Source: a bacterium (GTDB taxonomy: Bacteria; Bacillota; Clostridia; Christensenellales; Aristaeellaceae). From it: DNA of 27,713 nucleotides. This document shows, one piece after another, positions 15,130-22,913 of this stretch. Position 1 is the first letter of the stretch. Each line of letters opens with the position of its first letter. Made by a program: the position numbers and the translations under genes. The stretch covers positions 1 through 27,713 of the forward strand of contig SFTH01000033.1 in assembly GCA_004563405.1 (NCBI GenBank), read 5' to 3'. The notes beneath the pieces were generated by a model. The model searched no databases. It saw nothing but the letters and a program-made list of their open reading frames with translations, and had not been told where the DNA came from.

Positions 15130-15897
15130 TCAGTCCACATCCCGGCTTTTGCCCGCGAAGTCCGCGTCCAGCCAGGAATCCAGCGGCGCGTCCGCGTCGT
15201 AGGCCGCAAACAGCCGCGCCAGCTGCTCCGCAGTGAGCGCCACCGTGTCCTCCATGCGCGCGAGAATCATGTCCATGCCCCGGCGTATGCCCGCATCGGG
15301 CTCGGAATAGGGGATGAGGCCGTCCCAGGCGGGCCGAACCCTGCCCGCGAGGGGCGCGAGCTTCGTGCCGCCGCCCCGCAGCAGAAAGCGACGGATGCAC
15401 CAGTAGGCGCTCATGTCCGATCGGAGCTGCCGGGGCGAGACCCGCGCGTACATCTCCGCCGCCGCGCGCAGGGCGCTGTCGCTGAGCTCGATGCGCCGGG
15501 GCGCATCCACCGTGCCCCGGAGGTAGAGCGCGCGGTCCAGCGCCGTCTCCACGGCGATGTGCTTCGCCTCGCCCCGCGCATCCATGTCCTTGAGCTCCGG
15601 GTGGCAGAGCCGGTCCAGCGCGTAGTGGCAGAAGAACCCGGCGGCATAGTCCGCCGCCCAGGGCATGCGGCCCCGCACCGGCGCGCGCATGCGCTCCATC
15701 GCCTCCCGGCCCGGCCTGCGGTGCATTTCAAAGCCCTCGGCGCGGCGCTCCGGGCTGGGGTCGTTGAACAGCGGGTCGGGGCCGAAGGTACCGGCGCGGA
15801 AGGCCGGTGAATCCGGGTTGATCCGGGCGCGCAGCAGCGGCTGCGCGGCCGCCAGCACCCGTCGGGCGTAGAGCAGATGGGCGAGGGTATCGGGCAT
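15130..15897 (-). CDS. Zinc-dependent phospholipase C-like protein (PF00882-type)
   Basis: The predicted product has 255 residues; the start at 15897 follows GCAGGAGGTCTTC, and a longer upstream frame to 16029 is rejected because it overlaps the cardiolipin synthase gene and lacks a ribosome site. The fold is all-helical with metal-binding His and Asp residues spread along the chain. Visible are MPDTLAHLLYARRVL, then FGPDPLFNDPSPERR, then FCHYALDRLCHPELKDMDAR, all typical of the zinc-dependent phospholipase C/S1-P1 nuclease superfamily. No signal peptide is present, unlike the secreted toxins of Clostridium or Bacillus, so the protein is probably cytoplasmic. It may act on phospholipid or a phosphorylated small molecule; the substrate is unknown. 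It lies behind the cardiolipin synthase gene, suggesting a lipid link, although a terminator-like hairpin separates them. Confidence 0.75.
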   Translation of the reverse strand: MPDTLAHLLYARRVLAAAQPLLRARINPDSPAFRAGTFGPDPLFNDPSPERRAEGFEMHRRPGREAMERMRAPVRGRMPWAADYAAGFFCHYALDRLCHPELKDMDARGEAKHIAVETALDRALYLRGTVDAPRRIELSDSALRAAAEMYARVSPRQLRSDMSAYWCIRRFLLRGGGTKLAPLAGRVRPAWDGLIPYSEPDAGIRRGMDMILARMEDTVALTAEQLARLFAAYDADAPLDSWLDADFAGKSRDVD

Positions 15898-15930
15898 GAA
15901 GACCTCCTGCGGCGCGAGGGTCGCTCCTTT

Positions 15931-15968
15931 CAAAAGAACGCGGGGCGGGGGAATCGCCCTCCCGCCCC
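15931..15968 (-). terminator. Terminator-like hairpin between cls and the phospholipase gene
   Basis: On the minus strand GGGGCGG (15968-15962) and CCGCCCC (15948-15942) form a stem that continues with GGG/CCC around CGATT, and GCGTTCTTTTG follows. It would end or reduce transcription between the cls stop and the phospholipase start. Confidence 0.55.
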
Positions 15969-15989
15969 AGGGGCGTCGTTTGCAAATGC

Positions 15990-17537
15990 TCACAGCAGCG
16001 GCGCAAACAGCCGCAGCAGGCTCTGCCACACGCGCATGCGCACCACGCGCCGCCCGCGGTAGTCGTCGGTGACCTCCCGGCAGAGGGGGAAGGTGGCCTC
16101 GAAGTCCCGGCGGATGTCCTGAATCGCGCCGCAGCGGTACAGCAGCACCGCGTTTTCAAAGTGGAGATACAGGCTGCGGTAGTCCAGGTTGATGGTGCCC
16201 ACCGCGGCGGTCTCGCCGTCCACCAGCATCTGCTTGGCGTGGACAAAGCCGGGGGTGTACTCGTAGATGCGCACGCCGCCCCGGGCCAGCTGGGCGTAAT
16301 AGGAGCGGGTGAGCTGGAAGACCAGCTTCTTGTCCGGGATGCCGGGGGTGATGATGCGCACGTCCACGCCGCGCTTGGCCGCGAGAATCAGCTCCGTGCT
16401 CATCTCATCGTCCAGAATCAGATAGGGCGTGGTGATCCAGCAGTAGTGCCGCGCGCCCTTGATCATGTTCATGTACACGTTTTCGCCCACGCGCTCGTCG
16501 TCCAGCGGGGAATCCGCATAGGGCTGCACGAAGCCGTCCGAGGCGACCTGTCCAGCGCTCAGGCCAGTGTAGGGACTGTAATCCCTGTCCGCGCGCTTCG
16601 CGGCGTTCCACATCTCCAGAAACATCACCGTCAGGCTGCGCACGGCCTCGCCCCGCAGCAGCACGCCGGTGTCCTTCCAGTGGCCGTAGGGGTGCTTGAC
16701 GTTGAAGTATTCGTCCGCCAGGTTGTAGCCGCCGGTGAAGCCCACCTTGTTGTCGATGACGGTGATCTTGCGGTGGTCGCGGTTGTTCATGAAGGCGCTC
16801 ACCATGGGAATCAGCGGGTTGAACACCCGGCAGTGGATGCCCAGCGCCTCCATGCGCTGCACGAAGTTCGGGCCGATGAAGGTCAGGCTGCCCACGTCGT
16901 CGTAGAACAGGCGCACCTCCACGCCGGCCTTCGCCCGCTCCACCAGTATCTCCTCCAGCTCCAGGAAACATTCGGAGAGCTCGATGGCGTGGTACTCCAT
17001 GAAGATGAACTTCTCCGCCCTGCGCAGCTCGGCCTTGAGCGCCTCGAAGGCCACCTCGCCCTGGGGATGGAACTCCACGGAGGTGTTCTGATACACCGGA
17101 TAGTGGGCCCAGTCGCGGATGTAGCGCACCTGTCCGGCGATGTTGTCGCCCTCCGCCTCCAGGGCGCGCTGGGTGAGGCGGTTCTGAGGCAGCAGGCCCG
17201 TCAGGCTCCGGTCCACATTTTCAAAGCGGCTGCGGATGGAGTGGGTGGCCCAGGGCTGGCCCACCAGCAGATACAGGCACAGGCCCAGCACCGGGAAGAA
17301 CAGCACCAGCACAATCCAGGAGATCTTCGACGCGGAGCTGCGGTACTGGCTGTAAATGGCCACCACCGCCGCCAGCGCGAGCACCTCCACCGCCAGGGAG
17401 ATGTAGGGATAGTATTCGCCCGCGCGCGTAATCAGATACACCAGATAGCCCACCTGCAAAAGCAGCGAAATCGCCACAAACAGCGCGCGTCCCACGCTGT
17501 TGCGGATCGAATTGGTCTTGTCGCTTCCCTTTTTCAT
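15990..17537 (-). CDS. cls: Cardiolipin synthase (phospholipase D superfamily)
   Basis: The predicted product has 515 residues. The start at 17537 follows GGAGGATGCGCAC; an upstream in-frame ATG at 17585 has no site. Cardiolipin synthase joins two phosphatidylglycerols (or a related lipid) in the membrane. Two N-terminal membrane segments lie at about residues 15-38 and 45-65, with a third at about 75-95 (ISWIVLVLFFPVLGLCLYLL). Two HKD catalytic motifs are present: NRDHRKITVIDNKVGFTGGY at about 265, and GFVHAKQMLVDGETAAVGTI at about 445, each with His, Lys and Asp in place. The length fits the family (about 480-520). The single gene is followed by the phospholipase-like gene. Confidence 0.93.
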   Translation of the reverse strand: MKKGSDKTNSIRNSVGRALFVAISLLLQVGYLVYLITRAGEYYPYISLAVEVLALAAVVAIYSQYRSSASKISWIVLVLFFPVLGLCLYLLVGQPWATHSIRSRFENVDRSLTGLLPQNRLTQRALEAEGDNIAGQVRYIRDWAHYPVYQNTSVEFHPQGEVAFEALKAELRRAEKFIFMEYHAIELSECFLELEEILVERAKAGVEVRLFYDDVGSLTFIGPNFVQRMEALGIHCRVFNPLIPMVSAFMNNRDHRKITVIDNKVGFTGGYNLADEYFNVKHPYGHWKDTGVLLRGEAVRSLTVMFLEMWNAAKRADRDYSPYTGLSAGQVASDGFVQPYADSPLDDERVGENVYMNMIKGARHYCWITTPYLILDDEMSTELILAAKRGVDVRIITPGIPDKKLVFQLTRSYYAQLARGGVRIYEYTPGFVHAKQMLVDGETAAVGTINLDYRSLYLHFENAVLLYRCGAIQDIRRDFEATFPLCREVTDDYRGRRVVRMRVWQSLLRLFAPLL

Positions 17538-17670
17538 GTGCGCATCCTCCGTACTCGTACTCTCTGTCTGTATGATAGCGCGCAAATGTTAATTTTTATG
17601 TGTTTCCGTGCACATTCCCGGGGCGGCGCGCCGCAACCGCCGCTTGCATCCCCGAACCGCCGCCCGCGCG

Positions 17671-17703
17671 CAAAAGTGGGGAGCGCCCGAAGGCGCTCCC
17701 CAC
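17671..17703 (-). terminator. Terminator behind amt, UUCG tetraloop
   Basis: On the minus strand GTGGGGAGCGCC and GGCGCTCCCCAC form a perfect 12-bp stem closed by a C(UUCG)G tetraloop and followed by TTTTG. It ends repeat copy B and would stop transcripts coming from amt. Confidence 0.75.
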
Positions 17704-17875
17704 TGAATGTCGAAAAACCCCCGGGAGAGCGCGAGAGGGCTTTAGCCCTTTCGCACTTCAATCGTACCCGGTGGCGTGTACGCCGGGTGCGGGCGATTTT
17801 TACGGCGGAAAATCTGATTTTCCAGAGGAAAAATCGGTTCCCTGCAGTCTCCGCGCCCGGAAATCCTTCAGGATT
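17672..17875 (-). repeat. Structured intergenic repeat, copy B
   Basis: Read on the minus strand it holds, in order: GAAATCCTGAAGGATTTC (palindromic), GCGGAGACTGCAGGGAA, GGAAAATCAGATTTTCC (palindromic), a GGCGTACACGCC palindrome nested in an ACCCGG/CCGGGT pair, a hairpin GCGAAAGGGCT/AGCCCTCTCGC, the core CCCGGGGGTTTTTCGACA (about 17726-17708), and the UUCG terminator. Copy A has the same order of blocks. Several arms keep their pairing, suggesting a folded RNA. Confidence 0.7.
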
Positions 17876-17925
17876 TCAGCGGAGGCTGGAGGGGGTGGCA
17901 GTGGCGGGGGAGACAGGCCGCGCAA

Positions 17926-19659
17926 TCAGCACTGCTCCACGTCCTGAAGGGCGGCGTAGCCCTCTTCGCCGGTGCGCACCTTGACCACGTTCTCCACGTC
18001 GTAGACGAAGATCTTTCCATCGCCGATATGGCCGGTGTAGAGCACCTTCTTGGCGGCGTCGATCACCGCGCGCACGGGCACCTTCGCCACCACGATTTCC
18101 ACCTGAATCTTGGGCAGCAGGTTGATGGACATCTCGCTGCCGCGATAGTACTCGGTCTTGCCCTTCTGCACGCCGCAGCCCAGCACGTTGGCGACCGTCA
18201 TGCCGGTGATGCCGATGCCGGTCATGGCCTTCTCCAGCGCGGCCAGCCGCTCCTGCTTGCAGAGGATGGTCACCTTCGTCAGCTTCACATCGGAGGCGAC
18301 GCGCTCCTTCGCCGTGGCCAGCTGCACCGGCACGGCCTCGTCCACGTCCACCGGTCCGGGGGTGGCGGCGGAGTCCACGGCCATGGCTGCGTTCACCGCG
18401 CCCAGGGAGGGCGCAAAGTCCGCATAGGCGCTCACCAGGCCGTGCTCCGGCAGATCCAGGCCGCCCAGCTCCTCCTCGGGCGTCACGCGCAGGCCGATGG
18501 TCTTTTTGATGATCGTGAAGAGGATGGTGATGGCCACGCCGCCCCACAGCAGGGTCGCGCCCACGCCCAGCAGCTGCACGCCGATGAAGTGTCCGCGGCT
18601 CATGCCCATGTCCGCCAGGGAGGCGTTGGAGGCGAACACGCCGGTGAGGATGGTGCCCAGCGCGCCGTTGATGCAGTGCACGCCCACCGCGCCGACCGGG
18701 TCGTCAATCCTGAGCTTCTGGTCAAGGAATTCCACGCCGAAGACCACGGCCGCGCCCGCGAGGATGCCGATGATGGCCGCCGCCCAGGGATTGACCACGT
18801 CGCAGCCCGCGGTGATGGCCACCAGGCCCGCCAGGGAGCCGTTGAGGGTCATGGAGACGTCCGGCTTCTTGTAGCGGATCCAGGTGATGATCATGGTCGC
18901 CACGGTGGCCGTGGCCGCCGCCAGGTTCGTGTTGAAGAACACCTTGCCCGCGACCTCCGCCGCGCCGCCAGTCATGGAGACGGTGGAACCGCCGTTGAAG
19001 CCGAACCAGCAGAACCAGAGGATGAACACGCCCAGCGCTGCCATGGGCAGGTTGTGTCCGGGAATGGCCCGTGATTTGCCGTTTTCATCGTACTTGCCGA
19101 TGCGGGGCCCGAGCTTGATGGCGCCCACCAGCGCGCAGACGCCGCCCAGCATGTGCACCGCCGTGGAGCCCGCGAAGTCGTGGAAGCCCAGCCGGGAGAG
19201 CCAGCCGCCGCCCCAGATCCAGTGGCCGGAGACCGGGTAGATCAGCAGCGAAATCACCGCGGAGTAGATGCAGTACGCGCTGAACTTCGTGCGCTCCGCC
19301 ATGGAGCCGGAGACGATGGTCGCCGCCGTGGCGCAGAACACCGTCTGGAAGATGAAGTAGGAGAAGAAGCTCACGCCCTCGGGCAGTATGGCGGCGTAGT
19401 CGCCCCGGGTAAAGAAGTCGAGGCCGCCGAAGACCGCGCTGGACGTGCCGAACATGATGCCGAAGCCCACCAGCCAGTACAGCGGCGTGCCGATGGCGAA
19501 GTCCATGAGATTCTTCATGATGATGTTGCCCGAATTCTTTGCGCGGGCGAAGCCACATTCACACATGGCAAAGCCCGCCTGCATAAAGAACACCAATGCC
19601 GCACCGATCAGCACCCATGTTGTGTTCAGATCGCCAAAGAGTTCCATTACGCTGTCCAC
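17926..19659 (-). CDS. amt: Ammonium channel Amt fused to a C-terminal PII (GlnB-like) domain
   Basis: The predicted product has 577 residues. I choose GTG 19659 because AGGGGGAAG stands 7 bases before it; ATG 19647 four codons downstream is the alternative. Residues 1-410 are the Amt/Mep/Rh channel with about 11 membrane segments. The signature HDFAGSTAVHMLGG carries the first pore His, and VGVHCINGALGTI carries the second. After a hydrophilic linker (about 410-460) comes a complete PII domain: VTILCKQERLAALEKAM, then QKGKTEYYRGSEM (T-loop), then YTGHIGDGKIFVYDVENVVK (the conserved PII C-terminal signature). In E. coli GlnB the T-loop Tyr51 is uridylylated; here Met stands in that place (YRGSEM), so this control is not expected. 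The fused PII probably gates its own channel according to ATP/ADP/2-oxoglutarate. A promoter and a leader terminator precede the gene. Confidence 0.92.
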   Translation of the reverse strand: MDSVMELFGDLNTTWVLIGAALVFFMQAGFAMCECGFARAKNSGNIIMKNLMDFAIGTPLYWLVGFGIMFGTSSAVFGGLDFFTRGDYAAILPEGVSFFSYFIFQTVFCATAATIVSGSMAERTKFSAYCIYSAVISLLIYPVSGHWIWGGGWLSRLGFHDFAGSTAVHMLGGVCALVGAIKLGPRIGKYDENGKSRAIPGHNLPMAALGVFILWFCWFGFNGGSTVSMTGGAAEVAGKVFFNTNLAAATATVATMIITWIRYKKPDVSMTLNGSLAGLVAITAGCDVVNPWAAAIIGILAGAAVVFGVEFLDQKLRIDDPVGAVGVHCINGALGTILTGVFASNASLADMGMSRGHFIGVQLLGVGATLLWGGVAITILFTIIKKTIGLRVTPEEELGGLDLPEHGLVSAYADFAPSLGAVNAAMAVDSAATPGPVDVDEAVPVQLATAKERVASDVKLTKVTILCKQERLAALEKAMTGIGITGMTVANVLGCGVQKGKTEYYRGSEMSINLLPKIQVEIVVAKVPVRAVIDAAKKVLYTGHIGDGKIFVYDVENVVKVRTGEEGYAALQDVEQC

Positions 19660-19685
19660 AAGATCACTTCCCCCTGCGTATTTTT

Positions 19686-19727
19686 GAAAAAGAAATGGCG
19701 CCCGGGGGGATGTCCCCCAGACGCCAT
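19686..19727 (-). terminator. Leader terminator (attenuator) in front of amt
   Basis: On the minus strand ATGGCG (19727-19722) and CGCCAT (19700-19695) form the outer stem and GGGGG/CCCCC the inner stem around ACAT; TTCTTTTTC follows directly. It lies between the amt promoter and the amt ribosome site, only about 10 bases behind the expected transcription start. A small stem CCATTG/CAATGG (19740-19724) shares bases with its 5' arm. Confidence 0.7.
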
Positions 19728-19744
19728 TGCCTTTCAATGGTGGG

Positions 19745-19774
19745 ATTATAGCGCCCCGGGCGCCGCTTTGTCAA
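19745..19774 (-). promoter_or_regulatory. Strong sigma-A type promoter of amt
   Basis: TTGACA (19774-19769) and TATAAT (19750-19745) on the minus strand match both consensus boxes exactly, with an 18-base spacer. The spacer itself is GC-only and palindromic in part (GGCGCCCGGGGCGC), which is unusual. Confidence 0.75.
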
Positions 19775-19904
19775 TGGAAGAATTTGTTAAGGATGAATTC
19801 AGATCGGATTTGGTCTGCGGTTTTGCAGGTTCATCCCGCCATTTTCTCCTGAATTTGCAGGAGTGCACGCCGAATTCTGCAAAATTTTACCTCGCCGGGG
19901 CCGG

Positions 19905-20468
19905 TCATTCCGCGAAGAATGCCGCCTCCACCCGGGCGCAGAACTCGTGGTAGAGCCGGATGTGCTCCTCCTGCACCCGGTAGGTCTCGGTCTCGGAGGA
20001 CTCCACCAGCACGTCGCAGTATTGCTTCAGCTTTCCGCCGCCCTTCCCGGTGAGGCCGATGCAGGTCGCGCCCCGGAGCTTCGCGGCGCGCAGGGCGAGG
20101 ATCACGTTCTTCGCGTTTCCCGAGGTGGTGATGCCGAGGATCACGTCGCCGGGATTGCAGTAGGCCATCACCTGCTGGGCGTACATGCACTCGCCGGAGA
20201 GATCGTTGACCACGGCGGTGATCACCGCGCCCTGGGCGGAGAGGTCGATGGCGGGCAGGCCCATCTGCAGCGGGGCGTGGTCCAGCGCCGCGTCCCAGTC
20301 CGCGGGCAGGGGGCGCTTCTTCAGAAAGCCCTTCACCAGCTCGCCCACGATGTGGGCGCTGTCCGCGGCGCTGCCGCCGTTTCCGCACACCAGGAGCTTT
20401 CCGCCCCCTTTGTAGGACTCGATCATCATTTCCACGGCGCAGTCCAGCGCCGGATTGTTTGCGTTCAT
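19905..20468 (-). CDS. gmhA: SIS-domain phosphosugar isomerase, GmhA-like (sedoheptulose 7-phosphate isomerase type)
   Basis: The predicted product has 187 residues, as usual for GmhA. The start at 20468 follows GTGAGGAGAGACGC, 10 bases behind the upstream stop. The SIS fold is shown by LLVCGNGGSAADSAHIVGEL (phosphate loop plus the metal ligands His and Glu), GITTSGNAKNVILAL (second phosphate site), GLTGKGGGKL, and the C-terminal ETYRVQEEHIRLYHEFC with the Gln and His of the GmhA metal site. GmhA converts sedoheptulose 7-phosphate to D-glycero-D-manno-heptose 7-phosphate for surface heptose; no other heptose gene (HldE, GmhB) is nearby, so a related phosphosugar may be the true substrate. It is the second gene of the operon with 20479-21441. 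Confidence 0.85.
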   Translation of the reverse strand: MNANNPALDCAVEMMIESYKGGGKLLVCGNGGSAADSAHIVGELVKGFLKKRPLPADWDAALDHAPLQMGLPAIDLSAQGAVITAVVNDLSGECMYAQQVMAYCNPGDVILGITTSGNAKNVILALRAAKLRGATCIGLTGKGGGKLKQYCDVLVESSETETYRVQEEHIRLYHEFCARVEAAFFAE

Positions 20469-20478
20469 GCGTCTCTCC

Positions 20479-21441
20479 TCACCTTTCCGTCAGCTTTTTC
20501 CAGAGGTTGGGTATGGTCTCCTGGTGGTCGCCGCAGAAGTGCCAGCCCTTGCCGCCCCGGGAGACGGGCCGGTTGACGATGTTCTTGCGGGGACGGTAGT
20601 AGTACTGGGGATCCTCGTAGCCCAGCGGGCGGCGGAAGTCGCCCAGGTCGATCAGGTCGAAGTTCGCGGTGGTGATGTCGAAGGTGGGGTAGCCCAGGTT
20701 CCGGGCGATGGACAGCGCCTTCAGGAACACCTCCGGGCCAATCACGCCGGAGCCGAAGTTCATGTAAACGCCGCCGTCCATGTGGGCCACCGACCAGCAG
20801 ATCTTGTGAAAGTCAATGCCGCTGGCCCTGCCGATGGCCTCGAAGCTGCACGAGGGATGCTGGTGAATGATGTCCGTGCCCAGGGCGATGTGGTAGGTGG
20901 CTGGAATGTCCAGCCGGTAGGCGTTCCAGAGCACGCAGTCCTCCCGGTAGGGGAAGCGCTCGGGGTGCTCGTCGATGTACCTGCCCAGGCTCTCGCCGTA
21001 GCCCAGCCCCGCGGCCGCGCCCTGCTGAATCGCCTCGTTCATCCAGCCGCCGGTCTCCTCCCACATGCCGAAGGAGCCGTCCTCGATGGCGGTGGGCACA
21101 TGCTCGCTGGTGCCGCCCAGGCAGGCCAGCTCGAAGTCGTGGATGGAGCAGGCGCCGTTGCCCGCAATGTGGGTGATGCAGCCCGCCTTCATCAGCGCGA
21201 TCAGATAGCGGGACAGCCCACACTTGATGACGTGCGCGCCCATGGAAAGGATGATCTGCCGCCCGCCGTCCCGGGCCGCGCGCACCCGCCGGGCAAATTC
21301 GTCAAACTCCGGGCTGCCCCAGTCCGGCACGGGCGTCTCGCCCGGGGTCTTCAGGTTGTCGATGCGCACCAGGTTGTGCCGGTCGCGCGCCGAACTGGTG
21401 GTGATCTTCGAAAAATCCAGCTGCATGCTCCTGCGATTCAT
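20479..21441 (-). CDS. Uncharacterised deoxyhypusine-synthase-like protein in sugar-phosphate operon
   Basis: The predicted product has 320 residues; the start at 21441 follows AGGAGAGATGGGCG, and an in-frame ATG 69 bases upstream has no site. I do not know a function. The sequence suggests a Rossmann-like fold resembling deoxyhypusine synthase: HVIKCGLSRYLIALMKAGC is followed by ITHIAGNGACSIHDFELACL, and later MNFGSGVIGPEVFLKALSIA and FDITTANFDL occur where that enzyme has its NAD-binding and GGGVxK-like parts. The deoxyhypusine synthase active-site Lys region is not recognisable. The protein ends with several Trp/His/Arg-rich residues (GGKGWHFCGDHQETIPNLW). It is co-transcribed with the GmhA-like isomerase and faces the ROK regulator, so a role in the same sugar-phosphate pathway is likely. 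Confidence 0.65.
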   Translation of the reverse strand: MNRRSMQLDFSKITTSSARDRHNLVRIDNLKTPGETPVPDWGSPEFDEFARRVRAARDGGRQIILSMGAHVIKCGLSRYLIALMKAGCITHIAGNGACSIHDFELACLGGTSEHVPTAIEDGSFGMWEETGGWMNEAIQQGAAAGLGYGESLGRYIDEHPERFPYREDCVLWNAYRLDIPATYHIALGTDIIHQHPSCSFEAIGRASGIDFHKICWSVAHMDGGVYMNFGSGVIGPEVFLKALSIARNLGYPTFDITTANFDLIDLGDFRRPLGYEDPQYYYRPRKNIVNRPVSRGGKGWHFCGDHQETIPNLWKKLTER

Positions 21442-21633
21442 CGCCCATCTCTCCTCATTCCTGCAAAGCTTTCTGCTATTGATTATAGGCCACGGCGCGG
21501 CGCTTGTCAACCGCGCGCGCCGCGCCGGAAGCGGTTCATTCTTTACCTGATCTTATTACAATAATGAAGTAAATTTATTAATTCGTGTTGAATTATTTAC
21601 TATATGAAAACTTTCGGTAAAGGATGCAGCTTT
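21442..21633. promoter_or_regulatory. Divergent control region between DHS-like and ROK genes with imperfect inverted repeat
   Basis: This is an AT-rich stretch in a GC-rich setting. At 21569-21600 GTAAAT...AATTC and GAATT...ATTTAC form an inverted repeat, with five extra bases (TTATT) in the left arm. ROK repressors of the NagC/Mlc type bind AT-rich inverted repeats, so this is a candidate operator. No clean -35/-10 pair can be fixed for either direction. Confidence 0.45.
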
Positions 21634-22815
21634 ATGCAGGCGATCAACGCGGCCGTGATGTGGCGAAACAACCGGTGCATGGTGCTGGACTGCATTCGCC
21701 GCAGGCCCATTTCCCGCGCGGAGCTCTCCGACGAGACCCATCTCACCCGCGCCTCCATCACCCAGATCGTGGACGAGCTGATCGCAGACGGGCTGGTGCG
21801 GGAGAGCGCGCCGGTGAGCAACCACCGCCCGGGCCGCAGGCAGACGCTGCTGACGCTGGCGCCGGACGCGCTCAACATCGCCGGCATCAACATCGGCCAC
21901 CAGGGCTACGAGCTGGGACTGATCGACCTTTCGGGGCGGGAGATCTGGAGCGGCGCCGGGTCGCTCTCCGGCCGCGCGCCCGCGGAGGTGCTGGACGAAA
22001 TCGCCCGCCGCCTGACCGAGGCCGTCGCGGCTCGGGGGCTGCATCCGGAGCAGATCTGCTGCGTGGGGGTGAGCGCCCCCGGCCCGCTGGATCCCATCGA
22101 CGGCGCGCTGCTCAATCCGCCCAACTTCAGAGCCTGGCACGGCGTGCCCGTCGCCTCCATGCTTCAGGAGCGGCTGGGCCTGCGCGTGCACCTGGCCAAC
22201 GTGGCCAACGCCCACGCGCTGGACGAAATGTACTTCGGCGTGGGCCGCGAGGGCGTGCGGGACTTCATGCTCCTGCGGGTGGACGAGAGCGTGAGCGCGG
22301 GCTTCGTGCTGGACGGCCGCCTCTTCTCCGGCGCGCGGGGCCGCTGCCCGGAGATCGGCCACATCACGGTGGACCGGAACGGCCCGCTCTGCGACTGCGG
22401 CAACCGGGGCTGTCTGGAGAAGTACCTCGCCTTTCCCGCCGCCCTGGCGGGCACGCCCTTTTCCAGCTGGAGGGAGGTCGTGGATATCCTGGACGCGAGC
22501 GCGGCGGCTGCGTCGCTGTTCGACCGCGTGGCGGAGGACCTCGCCTTCGAAATCATCAACATCATCAACGTGTTCGATCTGGAGCGGATCGTGCTCAGCG
22601 GCCACCTCGGCTACAGGGGCGCGCGCCTGGCGGAGGAGGTGAGCCACCGGGTGAACGGCCGCAGCCTGCGAAGGCTGAGCAGCCAGGCCGTCGTCTCCGG
22701 CGGCCTGCCGCGCACCGTGCGCATCGCCGCCATGCCCGCCTATCACACCCTCTTCAACGTCTCCGACCTCTGCCCCGCCGTCCGCAGCGGCCGCCTCCCC
22801 TGCGAAAACGCCTGA
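21634..22815 (+). CDS. ROK-family transcriptional regulator
   Basis: The predicted product has 393 residues. ATG 21634 has AAAGGA nine bases before it; an in-frame ATG at 21604 would add ten residues but has no ribosome site, so the start is not certain. Residues 1-70 form a MarR-like winged helix (RRRPISRAELSDETHLTRAS, ITQIVDELIADGLV). Residues 80-390 are a ROK sugar-kinase-like domain with the zinc motif GPLCDCGNRGCLEKY, preceded by PEIGHITVD. The phosphate loop is degenerate (NIAGINIGHQGY in place of the DIGGT type) and the kinase Asp region reads HLANVANAHALDEM, with Asn where catalytic kinases have Asp, so it is a regulator and not a kinase. It probably represses the divergent operon, possibly also the kinase/aldolase operon, with a sugar phosphate as inducer. 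Confidence 0.88.
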   Translation: MQAINAAVMWRNNRCMVLDCIRRRPISRAELSDETHLTRASITQIVDELIADGLVRESAPVSNHRPGRRQTLLTLAPDALNIAGINIGHQGYELGLIDLSGREIWSGAGSLSGRAPAEVLDEIARRLTEAVAARGLHPEQICCVGVSAPGPLDPIDGALLNPPNFRAWHGVPVASMLQERLGLRVHLANVANAHALDEMYFGVGREGVRDFMLLRVDESVSAGFVLDGRLFSGARGRCPEIGHITVDRNGPLCDCGNRGCLEKYLAFPAALAGTPFSSWREVVDILDASAAAASLFDRVAEDLAFEIINIINVFDLERIVLSGHLGYRGARLAEEVSHRVNGRSLRRLSSQAVVSGGLPRTVRIAAMPAYHTLFNVSDLCPAVRSGRLPCENA

Positions 22816-22816
22816 T

Positions 22817-22845
22817 TTGCATTTTTCAAACGGACATGCTATAAT
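22817..22845 (+). promoter_or_regulatory. Sigma-A type promoter of the diguanylate cyclase gene
   Basis: TTGCAT (22817-22822) and TATAAT (22840-22845) with a 17-base spacer; the -35 box starts two bases after the ROK stop codon. Confidence 0.65.
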
Positions 22846-22913
22846 TATAAATTGAAAAGATATGTAACCTCAGTAAATTGCGCCCCTTCCGGAGGCGCGA
22901 AAGGGAAATGTCC

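Larger units (their letters stand above)
17538..17925. other. Intergenic region holding repeat copy B and the amt terminator; no gene seen
   Basis: Nothing here looks like coding sequence. The 3' end of amt at 17926 is followed on the minus strand by repeat copy B, then by the terminator at 17671-17703, and then by about 130 bases leading to cls. No convincing -35/-10 pair was found for cls; an AT-rich patch at 17585-17605 (TTAACATTTGCGCGCTATCAT on the minus strand) is the best candidate. Confidence 0.6.

Noticed and set aside
20479..21441. True deoxyhypusine synthase
   Set aside because: The active-site Lys region is not recognisable, bacteria normally lack eIF5A, and the neighbours are sugar-phosphate enzymes; only a fold-level resemblance is claimed.
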